From Oscillospiraceae bacterium MB08-C2-2 (lineage in GTDB: Bacteria > Bacillota > Clostridia > Oscillospirales > Ruminococcaceae), in NCBI GenBank assembly GCA_035621215.1, contig CP141729.1:2254944-2318943 (forward strand): a stretch of DNA of 64,000 nucleotides, read 5' to 3'. A program made the translations under genes and the position numbers. The notes beneath the pieces were generated by a model, which was not told the DNA's origin, did not search any database, and saw nothing but the letters and a program-made list of their open reading frames with translations. This document shows positions 17,530 to 25,182 of the stretch, one piece after another. Every line of letters starts with the position of its first letter. Position 1 is the stretch's first letter.

Positions 17530-19071
17530 ATGAATGCCTTGAAGAGAATCGTAACCTTTCTTTTCAGCCGTCTGTTTGTTGTTGCTTTAATGCTTTTGGT
17601 TCAGATGGCTCTACTGATCGCAGTATTGACACATTACAGCCAAAATGCAATTTATCTCTATCTGGGCCTTAACGCTTTAAGCTTCTTTGCTGTTATGGGT
17701 GTTGTATCCAACCATGAGAATCCCGCCTATAAAATGACCTGGATTATTGCCATTATGCTGTTCCCTTTGACTGGCGGCGTATTTTATCTGCTGCTGGGCA
17801 ATAAGCGGATTCCCCATAAGATGCGAAATAAGATCAAGAATACTTCCTTTGTAACCCGAGAATTTCATGGTGAAAACCGTCTGTGCGAAACACAGCTGGA
17901 GCCAAAAAACAGTCAGCTTGCCATTCAGAGCCGCTACATTTACAACGTTTCCGGCTTCACGGCTATGGGCAACACTGCCAATCACTACTACGCTCTAGGG
18001 GACGATGCTTTCCCGCATATATTGGAGCAGCTAAAAAAAGCGGAGAAGTTTATTTTTCTGGAATACTTTATCATCCGTCCCGGCCGAATGTGGAACACTA
18101 TTTTAGGCATTTTGCAGAAAAAGGCCGCTGATGGTGTTGAAGTCCGGGTCATGTACGACGACATCGGCTGTATCAATACCCTTCCTCCGGAATATGATCA
18201 GCTCTTGGAAAAATCGGGCATCAAGGTACGGGTTTTTAATCCCTTTCGGCCACGTCTTACGCCCTTGGCCAACTATAGAGATCACCGCAAAATTCTGGTG
18301 GTTGACGGTAATGTGGCATTCAGTGGCGGCTACAACCTAGCCGATGAGTATATCAACGAATTCGAGCGGTTTGGCCATTGGAAGGATACCGGCTTTATGC
18401 TTCAAGGAGACGGTGTTTGGAGCTTCACCTTTATGTTTCTACAGCAATGGGTAAGCTGTGGAAAGACAACAGAGCTGATTGATTACGATGCATACAGGCC
18501 CACTTTAACAGTAGCAGAGCAGGATGGATTGGTTCAGGCTTTCGATGATTCCCCGCTGGATCGCTTTAATGTTTGTGAAACCATCTACCGCAATATGCTC
18601 AGCCGGGCCCAACGATATATCTATATTGCAACACCTTACCTAATATTAGACAGCGATATGGAAAACACCCTTTGCAACGCTGCACAAATGGGCTTGGATG
18701 TGCGAATTTTAACGCCCAGCATCCCGGATAAATGGTATGTACACTTGCTGAGCCGCTCTTACTACAATCACTTAATTCAGGCCGGAATTACTATCTATGA
18801 ATACTCGCCCGGCTTTATGCATGGAAAAATGATTGTGGCCGACGATGAAATCGCCACTGTAGGAACGTGTAATATGGATTTTCGCAGCTTTTATCTCCAC
18901 TACGAATGCGGTGCTGTGTTTTATCTTTCCTCTATGGTGGGTAAAGTAAAAGCCGACATGGAAGCCACTTTTGCTGTATCCCATAAAGTGACGCTGGAAG
19001 AAGCCCGAAAAATCTCCTTGCCTATGCGTGTTGTAAGGGCATTTATTAAACTCTTTGCTCCTTTAATGTAA
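17530..19071 (+). CDS. cls: Cardiolipin synthase (phospholipase D family)
   Basis: The enzyme joins two phosphatidylglycerol molecules to make cardiolipin in the cytoplasmic membrane. The 513-residue product has two N-terminal membrane helices (about residues 10-60, PLDc_N type) and two complete HKD motifs: HRKILVVDGNVAFSGGYN near residue 255 and HGKMIVADDEIATVGTCNMD near residue 435. The ATG at 17530 is preferred; a start at 17479 would lie inside the galE terminator. A hairpin follows the stop but belongs to a repeat rather than a clear terminator. Confidence 0.95.
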   Translation: MNALKRIVTFLFSRLFVVALMLLVQMALLIAVLTHYSQNAIYLYLGLNALSFFAVMGVVSNHENPAYKMTWIIAIMLFPLTGGVFYLLLGNKRIPHKMRNKIKNTSFVTREFHGENRLCETQLEPKNSQLAIQSRYIYNVSGFTAMGNTANHYYALGDDAFPHILEQLKKAEKFIFLEYFIIRPGRMWNTILGILQKKAADGVEVRVMYDDIGCINTLPPEYDQLLEKSGIKVRVFNPFRPRLTPLANYRDHRKILVVDGNVAFSGGYNLADEYINEFERFGHWKDTGFMLQGDGVWSFTFMFLQQWVSCGKTTELIDYDAYRPTLTVAEQDGLVQAFDDSPLDRFNVCETIYRNMLSRAQRYIYIATPYLILDSDMENTLCNAAQMGLDVRILTPSIPDKWYVHLLSRSYYNHLIQAGITIYEYSPGFMHGKMIVADDEIATVGTCNMDFRSFYLHYECGAVFYLSSMVGKVKADMEATFAVSHKVTLEEARKISLPMRVVRAFIKLFAPLM

Positions 19072-19101
19072 ATATTCGCCTCTTCTGTTTGGCAAAGCAT
19101 A

Positions 19102-19134
19102 AATCAGGCCTCCGGCTAAGCCGGAGGCCTGATT
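19102..19134. repeat. Perfect 15-bp inverted repeat, matching the IS200 end hairpin
   Basis: AATCAGGCCTCCGGC and GCCGGAGGCCTGATT flank a TAA loop. The inner 19 bases (19109-19127) are identical to the hairpin at the right end of the IS200-type element at 20742-20760. It may be a solo end left by another copy, and it may also act as a transcription stop for cls. There is no T-run on the plus strand. Confidence 0.6.
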
Positions 19135-19334
19135 ATCTCTAAACGAGCATTATACTGGTAAACATCTAAAAATACATTGAATGCCCTTGTATGTGCATTC
19201 CTGCTCCGCTGCCGTTGAGACGGCAAAACTCCACGGCTGTCTTTGTGTGTTCCCTGTTGGCTTTAAAGGTAACAAGCGGGGTAAAGCTAACATTCATCCC
19301 ACTAATAGGGCTGGCGAATGTCTGTAAATACAAA
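19135..19334. other. Gene-free stretch, possible decayed sequence
   Basis: No convincing gene is seen. On the minus strand a 43-codon frame (ATG near 19287) exists without a clear ribosome site; it resembles nothing I recognise and may be a remnant linked to the IS-type hairpin next to it. Confidence 0.3.
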
Positions 19335-19369
19335 AAGCGTATCCGATTGGAGAGAAATCGGATACGCTT
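19331..19369 (-). terminator. Terminator of the first secreted-protein gene
   Basis: A 14-bp perfect stem (19335-19348 with 19356-19369) closes a 7-base loop that reads TCTCTCC in the transcript, followed by TTTTTG. The loop is complementary to the GGAGAG loop in the leader of the same gene. Confidence 0.85.
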
Positions 19370-19400
19370 AATTCTTTTGTTAATTAATACGAAGGATTAA

Positions 19401-20453
19401 TTATTTTTTGAAGGCAACAGCGCCCATAGCAGCCAGAGCCACTACACCAGCAACAACAGCGACATTGGCAAGGCCATTAACGCCAGTGTTGGGGTTGTTG
19501 TTGGGGTTAGGATTGACAACAGAAGCTTCGGGAGCGGAAGAGGAAGCTACGGAAGACTCAACAGCTTCTTCAGACTCTTCTACTTCTTCAACAGCGGTAG
19601 CAACATCCAGCTTCTTCTCAGACAGATAGATTTTGCTGGAGAAGGGGAGCAGATCAGCAGTGGTGCCGATGGCTTCACCCTTATCGTTATAGGCATAGAA
19701 CTTGTCGCCGCTCAGGTCAAATTTAACCATTTTGCCGCCAGTGCTGAAACCAGACTGATTCAGGTTATAAACCATCAAGTCAGAATATTTATTCAGCATT
19801 TTTTCGTCAGAAGCAGAAACTTCCATGTTGACGGTAAAGTAATATTTTTTACCATCCATCATCTTAGTTACGAGGGAAACACCGTTACCGCCGTATACTT
19901 CAACCTTAGAGTTGTAACCATCGGCTTCGGCGACAATATTGGAGGAAAGATCAACATAGTCGCGATCACTCTCAACAAGCTCAACTTCATTTTCCAACTT
20001 GCCTACCAACTCAGCATAAGTAGACTGTCTTTTACCATCCTGAGCCAGATAGACTTTAATAGAAAAATCAATGGCCTTTGTGCTAATATGCTCTTTAATA
20101 AAGCGAACGCGCACATAGGTAACCTTATTACTATCAGTGTAAAAGTCAATATCACGAATTGCATTGGAACCAGAAGAAATGGTTCTCTGGACCTTAATTT
20201 TAGAAGATTTCAAATTGGCTTCATTGATCGGATACGCTTTGTCACTCTTATCTTTTTGAGGAACAACAGCTCCATCTAAGCTAAGAAGGATACTTCCATC
20301 TGCACGAACCTCCAAATCATCCAGAGATCCATTGCTTTTTTCAGTCATAGCTACATCTTTATCAACTAACAGTTTTTCATTTGCTGCAAAAGAAGTAACC
20401 ATCATGCCAACAGATAAAACAGCTGCCAGCGCAAGCGCTAATGCTTTTTTCAT
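19401..20453 (-). CDS. Secreted protein with NPNTG sorting signal, copy 1
   Basis: I do not recognise the family. The 350-residue product has a clear signal peptide (KKALALALAAVLSVGMMVTS, cut probably after SFA), an extracellular beta-rich body, a Glu/Ser linker near residue 290, and a C-terminal cell-wall sorting signal: NPNTG, a hydrophobic helix and a terminal KK. NPNTG resembles class B-type sortase motifs (NPxTG). GGAGG lies before the ATG at 20453. It is clearly paralogous to the gene at 21536-22558, sharing FYAYNDKGEAIGTTADLL-like blocks and VESDRDYVDLS. Its own promoter and terminator make it a single-gene unit. Confidence 0.75.
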   Translation of the reverse strand: MKKALALALAAVLSVGMMVTSFAANEKLLVDKDVAMTEKSNGSLDDLEVRADGSILLSLDGAVVPQKDKSDKAYPINEANLKSSKIKVQRTISSGSNAIRDIDFYTDSNKVTYVRVRFIKEHISTKAIDFSIKVYLAQDGKRQSTYAELVGKLENEVELVESDRDYVDLSSNIVAEADGYNSKVEVYGGNGVSLVTKMMDGKKYYFTVNMEVSASDEKMLNKYSDLMVYNLNQSGFSTGGKMVKFDLSGDKFYAYNDKGEAIGTTADLLPFSSKIYLSEKKLDVATAVEEVEESEEAVESSVASSSAPEASVVNPNPNNNPNTGVNGLANVAVVAGVVALAAMGAVAFKK

Positions 20454-20489
20454 TAAAACTTCCTCCTTCATTTTATTTAACTATAATTC

Positions 20490-20557
20490 GGGAAATTACT
20501 CTCCAGTTATTCCCCATTTATTGTTTACATAATACCACAAGTCAAAACAAAAATCAA
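20490..20557 (-). promoter_or_regulatory. Promoter and leader hairpin of secreted-protein gene 1
   Basis: TTGATT (20557-20552), 17 bases, TATTAT (20534-20529) forms a good sigma-A promoter. The transcript then carries a hairpin with arms GGGAA and TTCCC (20490-20515 region) whose loop contains CTGGAGAGTAA. The loop has a GGA as in CsrA sites and matches the complement of the terminator loop of the same gene. Confidence 0.65.
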
Positions 20558-20741
20558 TACTCTTCTGCAAATTTTCGTCATAACTTTGTAACTTTTTTCT
20601 ATGGTAAAGCAAGATACCCAAAGCAATCTTCTGGAAAGGCTACCATAATACTTATATAAAGACATTGCCTCAATTGCTGTCTCTTCGCCTTTTTACCCGT
20701 TAATAGACCCACTCTAATTTCTCTTTTCCATATAGTCAAAA

Positions 20742-21452
20742 CCTCCGGCTAAGCCGGAGGCTTGAATAAGCCCTAGAAGGGCACAATACAGACAGTACCC
20801 CTAAAGGGGTCCCGAAAGATCTGCCATCCGCATTGCTTTCTCGGGCAACCCCTAAAGGGGTACGTTTTTATGCCTTGGTGTTCTTGCTACCCGTAAACGG
20901 GTCAGTGTACTCCTTGAGACTCATCTGATCGGATAGCTCATCTTCCTCCAATTGCTTTTTGATATACTCCTGTATCTGCTTTTTATTCCGCCCTACTGTA
21001 TCCACATAATACCCTCTTGCCCAGAAATGCCTATTTCCATATTTGTACTTCAAATTTGCATGACGGTCGAATATCATTAAGCTGCTCTTCCCTTTTAGAT
21101 ACCCCATTATCTGCGATACACTAAACTTTGGTGGTATACTGATTAGCATATGGATGTGATCTGGGCATGCGTTCGCTTCTATAATTTCTACCCCTTTTTG
21201 ATCACACAATTTCCTTAGGATAAACCCTATGTCTGCTTTAATTTCCCGATATATTACTTGTCTCCTGTATTTTGGTGCAAATACTACGTGGTATTGACAT
21301 CTCCACTTGGTATGTTCTAAACTGTTTATGTCTTTCATTTAAAGACCTCCTCGATTTTTTAGTTAGGTTGGCAGACCTTAACTTTTAATATATCGGGGAG
21401 CTTTTTTCTTGTCCATACCTATAAGGTCTTTCTCCACCGGCAAAGCCGGTGG
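20742..21452 (-). mobile_element. IS200/IS605-type insertion sequence
   Basis: A single transposase gene is flanked by end hairpins. On the left of the tnpA frame is CCACCGGC/GCCGGTGG (21434-21452, AAA loop) and on the right CCTCCGGC/GCCGGAGG (20742-20760, TAA loop). Between tnpA and the right end are two further hairpins built on CCCCTAAAGGGG (near 20800 and 20850). There is no tnpB. Ends lack terminal inverted repeats, as expected for HUH elements. Exact cleavage sites cannot be set by eye. The element separates the twin secreted-protein genes. Confidence 0.8.
20868..21338 (-). CDS. tnpA: IS200/IS605 family transposase TnpA
   Basis: This HUH-type Y1 transposase cuts and rejoins single-stranded element ends. 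The 156-residue product keeps the metal-binding His-x-His in PDHIHMLISIPPKFSVSQIM and the catalytic tyrosine region WARGYYVDTVGRNKKQIQEY. Length is normal (about 150), and no frameshift is seen, so it is probably active. GGAGG lies 9 bases before the ATG at 21338. End hairpins are on both sides. Confidence 0.95.
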   Translation of the reverse strand: MKDINSLEHTKWRCQYHVVFAPKYRRQVIYREIKADIGFILRKLCDQKGVEIIEANACPDHIHMLISIPPKFSVSQIMGYLKGKSSLMIFDRHANLKYKYGNRHFWARGYYVDTVGRNKKQIQEYIKKQLEEDELSDQMSLKEYTDPFTGSKNTKA

Positions 21453-21461
21453 TTCTTAAGC

Positions 21462-21501
21462 AAAAGAATCGTACCCGATTGGAGAGTAATCGGGTACGAT
21501 T
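21462..21501 (-). terminator. Terminator of the second secreted-protein gene
   Basis: AATCGTACCCGATT (21467-21480) faces AATCGGGTACGATT (21488-21501) in a 14-bp perfect stem. The 7-base loop reads ACTCTCC in the transcript and is followed by CTTTTGC. It is the exact complement of GGAGAGT in the leader of the same gene. Confidence 0.85.
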
Positions 21502-21535
21502 AAATTCAATTATTAATTATCCTTTAAAGGATTAA

Positions 21536-22558
21536 TTATTTCTTGAAAGCAACTGCGCCAGCAGCGGCCAGAGCCACTACACCAGCCACAACAGCGATGT
21601 TGGCAAAGCCGTTAACACCAGTATTGGGGTTGTTGTTGTTGTTGGCAACAGAGGACTCAGCAGGAGCTTCGGAAGCATCAACATCAGACTCTTCAACTTC
21701 AGAAATGCCGCTCATGTCAAGCTTCTTGTCGGACAGGTAAATCTTCTTGGAGAAAGCAAGCAGATCAGCAGTGGTGCCGATAGCTTCGCCCTTCTCGTTG
21801 TAAGCATAGTACTTGTCGCCATCAAGGTCAAACTTAACCATTTTGGCACCAGTGGTGAAACCAACCTGGTTCAGGTTGTAAACGATAACATCAGGATATT
21901 TGTTGAGGATTTTCTCATCAGCAGAAGAAACATCCATGTTAACGGTGAAGTAGTATTTTTTGCCATCCATCATCTTAGTGATGAGGGATACGTTGTTGCC
22001 GCCGTATACTTCGATCTTGGAGTTGTAACCATCAGCTTCGGCAACCAGATTGTCAGAAAGATCCACATAATCGCGATCGCTCTCAACAGTCTCAACTTCA
22101 TTCTTCATTTCGCCGGACAGCTCAAAGTAGTCAGAGCTTCTCTTGCCATCCTTGGCCAGATAGATCTTCATGGAGAAGGAAGTAGCCTTAGTGCTAACAT
22201 ATTCTTCCAGGAAGCGAACACGGACATAGGTGATCTTGTCCTTAGTGTTGAATTCGATATCACGAATTACATTAGAACCGGAAGAAATGGTTCTCTGGAT
22301 GGTGATCTTAGCTTTTCTCAGGTTGGATTCGTTAACAACAACACCGTTAGTGGTAAGAGCGTTGACAACAGGCAAAGAAATCTCGCCCTCAGCGCGAACC
22401 AAAACATCCTGATAATCGGAACCGATGGTGGACTTTACGCCGGAAGAGCCCAATTGAGATACATCGTTAATGTCCAACTTAGCTTCAGCAGCAAAAGAAG
22501 TAACCATCATGCCAATAGACATAACAGCTACCAGCACGAGTGCTAATACTTTTTTCAT
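21536..22558 (-). CDS. Secreted protein with NPNTG sorting signal, copy 2
   Basis: This is a 340-residue paralogue of the product at 19401-20453. It has a matching signal peptide (KKVLALVLVAVMSIGMMVTS), the same internal order of blocks (NVIRDIEFNTKDKITYVRVR, then VESDRDYVDLSDNLVAEADG, then a Tyr-rich YYAYNEKGEAIGTTADLL block), a shorter acidic/Ser linker and the NPNTG, hydrophobic helix and KK tail. Function is unknown; anchoring to peptidoglycan by a sortase is inferred. GGAGG lies before the ATG at 22558. Codon use is more AT-poor than copy 1, pointing to divergence after duplication. Confidence 0.75.
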   Translation of the reverse strand: MKKVLALVLVAVMSIGMMVTSFAAEAKLDINDVSQLGSSGVKSTIGSDYQDVLVRAEGEISLPVVNALTTNGVVVNESNLRKAKITIQRTISSGSNVIRDIEFNTKDKITYVRVRFLEEYVSTKATSFSMKIYLAKDGKRSSDYFELSGEMKNEVETVESDRDYVDLSDNLVAEADGYNSKIEVYGGNNVSLITKMMDGKKYYFTVNMDVSSADEKILNKYPDVIVYNLNQVGFTTGAKMVKFDLDGDKYYAYNEKGEAIGTTADLLAFSKKIYLSDKKLDMSGISEVEESDVDASEAPAESSVANNNNNPNTGVNGFANIAVVAGVVALAAAGAVAFKK

Positions 22559-22593
22559 TAGAATTTCCTCCTTAAAATTTAAAACGTCAATTA

Positions 22594-22664
22594 GGGGGGA
22601 CATACTCTCCAGCTATCCCCTTGACTTGTAGGTTCATAATATCATACTCAGAAATAAAATGCAA
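22594..22664 (-). promoter_or_regulatory. Promoter and leader hairpin of secreted-protein gene 2
   Basis: TTGCAT (22664-22659), 17 bases, TATTAT (22641-22636) is a sigma-A promoter. The leader folds GGGGATA against TATGTCCCC with a loop GCTGGAGAG; an outer GTCAA/TTGAC extends the stem. GGAGAGT (complement at 22604-22610) matches the terminator loop of the same gene base for base. Confidence 0.7.
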
Positions 22665-22744
22665 TGGGTTTATGAAAGTTTTTGTAATTTTTTTGTAACT
22701 TTTGAATGCAACAAAATCAATTTTAAAAATTTTCCGCTTTGCAA

Positions 22745-23818
22745 TCAGCTTTCCGCGGGCTTGGAAATCTCTATGGGCGGGTCAGCGTATCCGTTTTTGT
22801 AATAATCGCTGTCCGGTTCTATGGCTTTATTGAGCTTTTCAGCCGACAGCACATAGTTCCCCAGCGTGTTGGTGCGTATAGTTACGGTGCCGGTGGCTCC
22901 ACTGCCTTTGTCAAAGCCTGCTTTGGTGGAATCCAGCGCATACAGTGTATCGCCCACAATCTCATAAGTATAAACCCGCACCTGCCCAGCCTTATTGGTA
23001 AACTTTTTATTGTTCACATCAATTTTGAGGCTTCCATTGGAGGGGAAGGAATCGTTGCCGCCGAGGAAGTTATAGTATTCCATATAAAACTTGGGATACA
23101 TAACCGATAAGCTGGGGTCTTTCTCACGGCTCAGATTCAGGTAATAGACACCAGTACGGGTCACTCTCCCGGCATAGGTAATACCTTTGCCGAAATCAAA
23201 AGAAACATCCCCATAATAATGGCCGTTGGTCTTAAATTTAGTGGGGGTTTCCGCTCCATATACAGAGTTATCATCAATCTCAACGGTACGGTTGGCAATC
23301 TGAGTCCGGAATTCCACCCGGGTTTGCTGGTAGGAAACCTTGTTGACCGAAAGCACCAGCTTAAGCTCCACGGCACTGGGATTCAACCGCAAATAGTCAT
23401 CCACCAGCTTAATTTTAGCGTAAACGCCAGCTTCCATGCCTTTGATCTTTTCTTTTTTGCCGTCAACGGTATCCACCGATTCCACAAAGTTACCGCCTAC
23501 AACGCCCTGAATGCTGGCACGCAGCTCATTATCCTTTAAATGTTTGGAAGTTGCCCTCACCAACTGAGGATTTTGATCCCGCTCATCCATAACTACAATA
23601 GGCACATAAATAACGGTTCCGGGCAGCAGCTCGGAATAATTCGGGTCGGTATTGAGAATACCGTTGCCAACGACCACCGCTTCATCCTCTGAAAAACCGA
23701 AGGAAAGAGTTTCATCGGTGAGCCCGCCGCCGTAATCAAAGCCATAGGCTTGTGTAAGTGCTGTCATTGAGAGCATGCTGGCCAGAGCCACAGCAAGGGC
23801 GATCAGCTTTCTGAGCAT
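22745..23818 (-). CDS. Secreted protein, third and divergent member of the local family
   Basis: I do not recognise the family. The 357-residue product has a signal peptide (residues 1-24, ending ALTQAYG) and a beta-rich body. It lacks a sorting signal. A resemblance to the NPNTG pair is visible: a strand-rich half with VNKVSYQQTRVEFRTQIANR, where the pair have TYVRVRF, and a GDTLYALDSTKAGF block where the pair have GDKFYAYNDKGEAIG. It may be a soluble partner of the anchored proteins. GGAGG lies before the ATG at 23818. A TATAAT at 23877-23872 region could be its -10 element. Confidence 0.65.
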   Translation of the reverse strand: MLRKLIALAVALASMLSMTALTQAYGFDYGGGLTDETLSFGFSEDEAVVVGNGILNTDPNYSELLPGTVIYVPIVVMDERDQNPQLVRATSKHLKDNELRASIQGVVGGNFVESVDTVDGKKEKIKGMEAGVYAKIKLVDDYLRLNPSAVELKLVLSVNKVSYQQTRVEFRTQIANRTVEIDDNSVYGAETPTKFKTNGHYYGDVSFDFGKGITYAGRVTRTGVYYLNLSREKDPSLSVMYPKFYMEYYNFLGGNDSFPSNGSLKIDVNNKKFTNKAGQVRVYTYEIVGDTLYALDSTKAGFDKGSGATGTVTIRTNTLGNYVLSAEKLNKAIEPDSDYYKNGYADPPIEISKPAES

Positions 23819-23926
23819 GACTGCGCCTCCTTTCCATATCTACATCAAATATCTCGGCTATACCACTATTATAATGAAGAGTTGTCTTGCAATTTTATCG
23901 TTGTGGCCGGATGTTGCTGCAAGACT

Positions 23927-24691
23927 TTAGATGCCATAAACCCGGCGGGCGTTTTCACAGGTAGCATCCAGCAGCTCCTGGGCGGATATTCCCTTAATTG
24001 CCGCCAAAGCCTGAGCCGTCTGCGCAATCATGCTGGAATCACACCGCTTACCCCGGTATGGCTCAGGGGCCATGTAGGGGCAGTCGGTTTCCACCAACAG
24101 ACGTTCCAGCGGAACCGCAGCGGCCGCTTCCACGGTCTTGCGGGCGTTTTTAAAGGTGACCACGCCGGTAAAGCCGATATACAGCTCCATTTTCACCAAT
24201 TCCCGCACCATCTCGGCCGAGCCGGAATAACAATGAACGATCCCCTTGGGGCGATGGCGGCGAAGCAGCTCCATAGTATCGCCGTGGGCCTCTCGGTCAT
24301 GGATAATCACCGGCAAATCCAATTCTTTGGAAAGGATCAGCTGTTTTTCAAAAACTTCCCTTTGCATCTCCCGTGGGGAAAAATCATAGTGATAATCCAG
24401 CCCCATTTCACCCAGCGCCTTGATTTTGGGGGATTCCCCCACCATCTCCCGCAGGGCCTGCTCCCAGCCAGCGGGGGCATCCCCCGCTGGCTGGGGGTGA
24501 ATCCCGGCGGAAGAGTAAATGAAATCATACCGGGCGGCAAAATCGCATCCAATCCTTGAGGTTTCCAAATTGGTGCCTGCATTCATTATATAAGCAACGC
24601 CTTTTTCGGGAAGACCCGCTAAAAGCTCCTCCCGATCCGGGTCAAAGCGGCTGTCATCGTAATGTGCATGGCTGTCAAAAATATGGTTCAC
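23927..24691 (-). CDS. tatD: TatD family metal-dependent DNase
   Basis: TatD-type proteins are TIM-barrel hydrolases with 3'-5' exonuclease activity on DNA. The 254-residue product has the metal ligands DSHAHYDD at residues 6-13, the GEMGLDYH block, VIIHDREAHGDT, and the late LVETDCPYMAPEPYRGKRCD motif. The start is GTG at 24691. Residues around HPQPAGDAPAGWEQ are encoded by a perfect 15-bp inverted repeat and form an insertion-like loop after the conserved HP. It lies apart from metG, its common neighbour, by a 490-base gap with repeats. Confidence 0.95.
   Translation of the reverse strand: MNHIFDSHAHYDDSRFDPDREELLAGLPEKGVAYIMNAGTNLETSRIGCDFAARYDFIYSSAGIHPQPAGDAPAGWEQALREMVGESPKIKALGEMGLDYHYDFSPREMQREVFEKQLILSKELDLPVIIHDREAHGDTMELLRRHRPKGIVHCYSGSAEMVRELVKMELYIGFTGVVTFKNARKTVEAAAAVPLERLLVETDCPYMAPEPYRGKRCDSSMIAQTAQALAAIKGISAQELLDATCENARRVYGI
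24463..24495. repeat. Perfect 15-bp inverted repeat inside tatD
   Basis: CCCAGCCAGCGGGGG and CCCCCGCTGGCTGGG flank a 3-base loop CAT. The 33 bases equal 11 codons and keep the frame, encoding Pro/Ala/Gly-rich residues. The arm length and 3-base loop match the hairpins in intergenic regions of this window. Confidence 0.8.
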
Positions 24692-25182
24692 AGGTTTAAA
24701 GACTCCTTTATTGGTGAGACTTCGTCTCTTTGTTCGGGCTTAAGCAGGCAAAGACGTTACCCTTGCACACAACTGCATTCCTGAAACGTAAAACCTTTTT
24801 TACTAAAACTGGTTTTTCTTTGGCCGCTTCCTTTTCTCATAAAGAAAGGACATGCCATCGCGAACATGCTTAACAGCTTCAGTCAGGCTACGCTCGGCGA
24901 AAGAGCAAAGCTCCCGCGCTCGTGCCGCGCGGACTGGCACATACTTTCTCTTCAATGAGAAAGTATGCAAAGAATTGCCAAGGGGGCGCTCCCCCTTGGC
25001 ACCCCCCAGATCCGAAATCGCACTAGGTGGAATTCCTTTCGCTTAGGTCGCGCTTATGCCGCACAGGCAATTTCTTTATTTAGCTGAAAAAAAGCCGCTT
25101 ACTAATATTGGGTAAAGTTCTCCCATCGAGCACAAGGCAAAATTATTCTTAGAAACTGAGCCCGGCGAAAGGGGCGAAGCCC
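24692..25182. other. Intergenic region with dispersed repeats
   Basis: No gene is seen. Next to tatD is GAGACTTCGTCTC, then a TTTCTTT-type hairpin near 24822-24850, then a copy of the three-hairpin repeat (24917-25000). A GGGGCGAAGCCCC hairpin lies just after the metG stop at about 25169-25181. Related short palindromes recur near 44733, 48661 and 63350. Confidence 0.6.
24917..25000 (-). repeat. Three-hairpin intergenic repeat, copy A
   Basis: Read on the minus strand this copy runs: CCAAGGGGG/CCCCCTTGG hairpin, ATTCTTTGCATACTTTCTC with a GAGAAAGTATG partner, then a GCGCGGCACGAGCGC hairpin. The same order occurs on the plus strand at 44968-45052 and 51050-51132. Confidence 0.75.

Noticed and set aside
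19191-19400. Plus-strand 69-residue frame
   Set aside because: It runs through the terminator of the secreted-protein gene and shows no family features.
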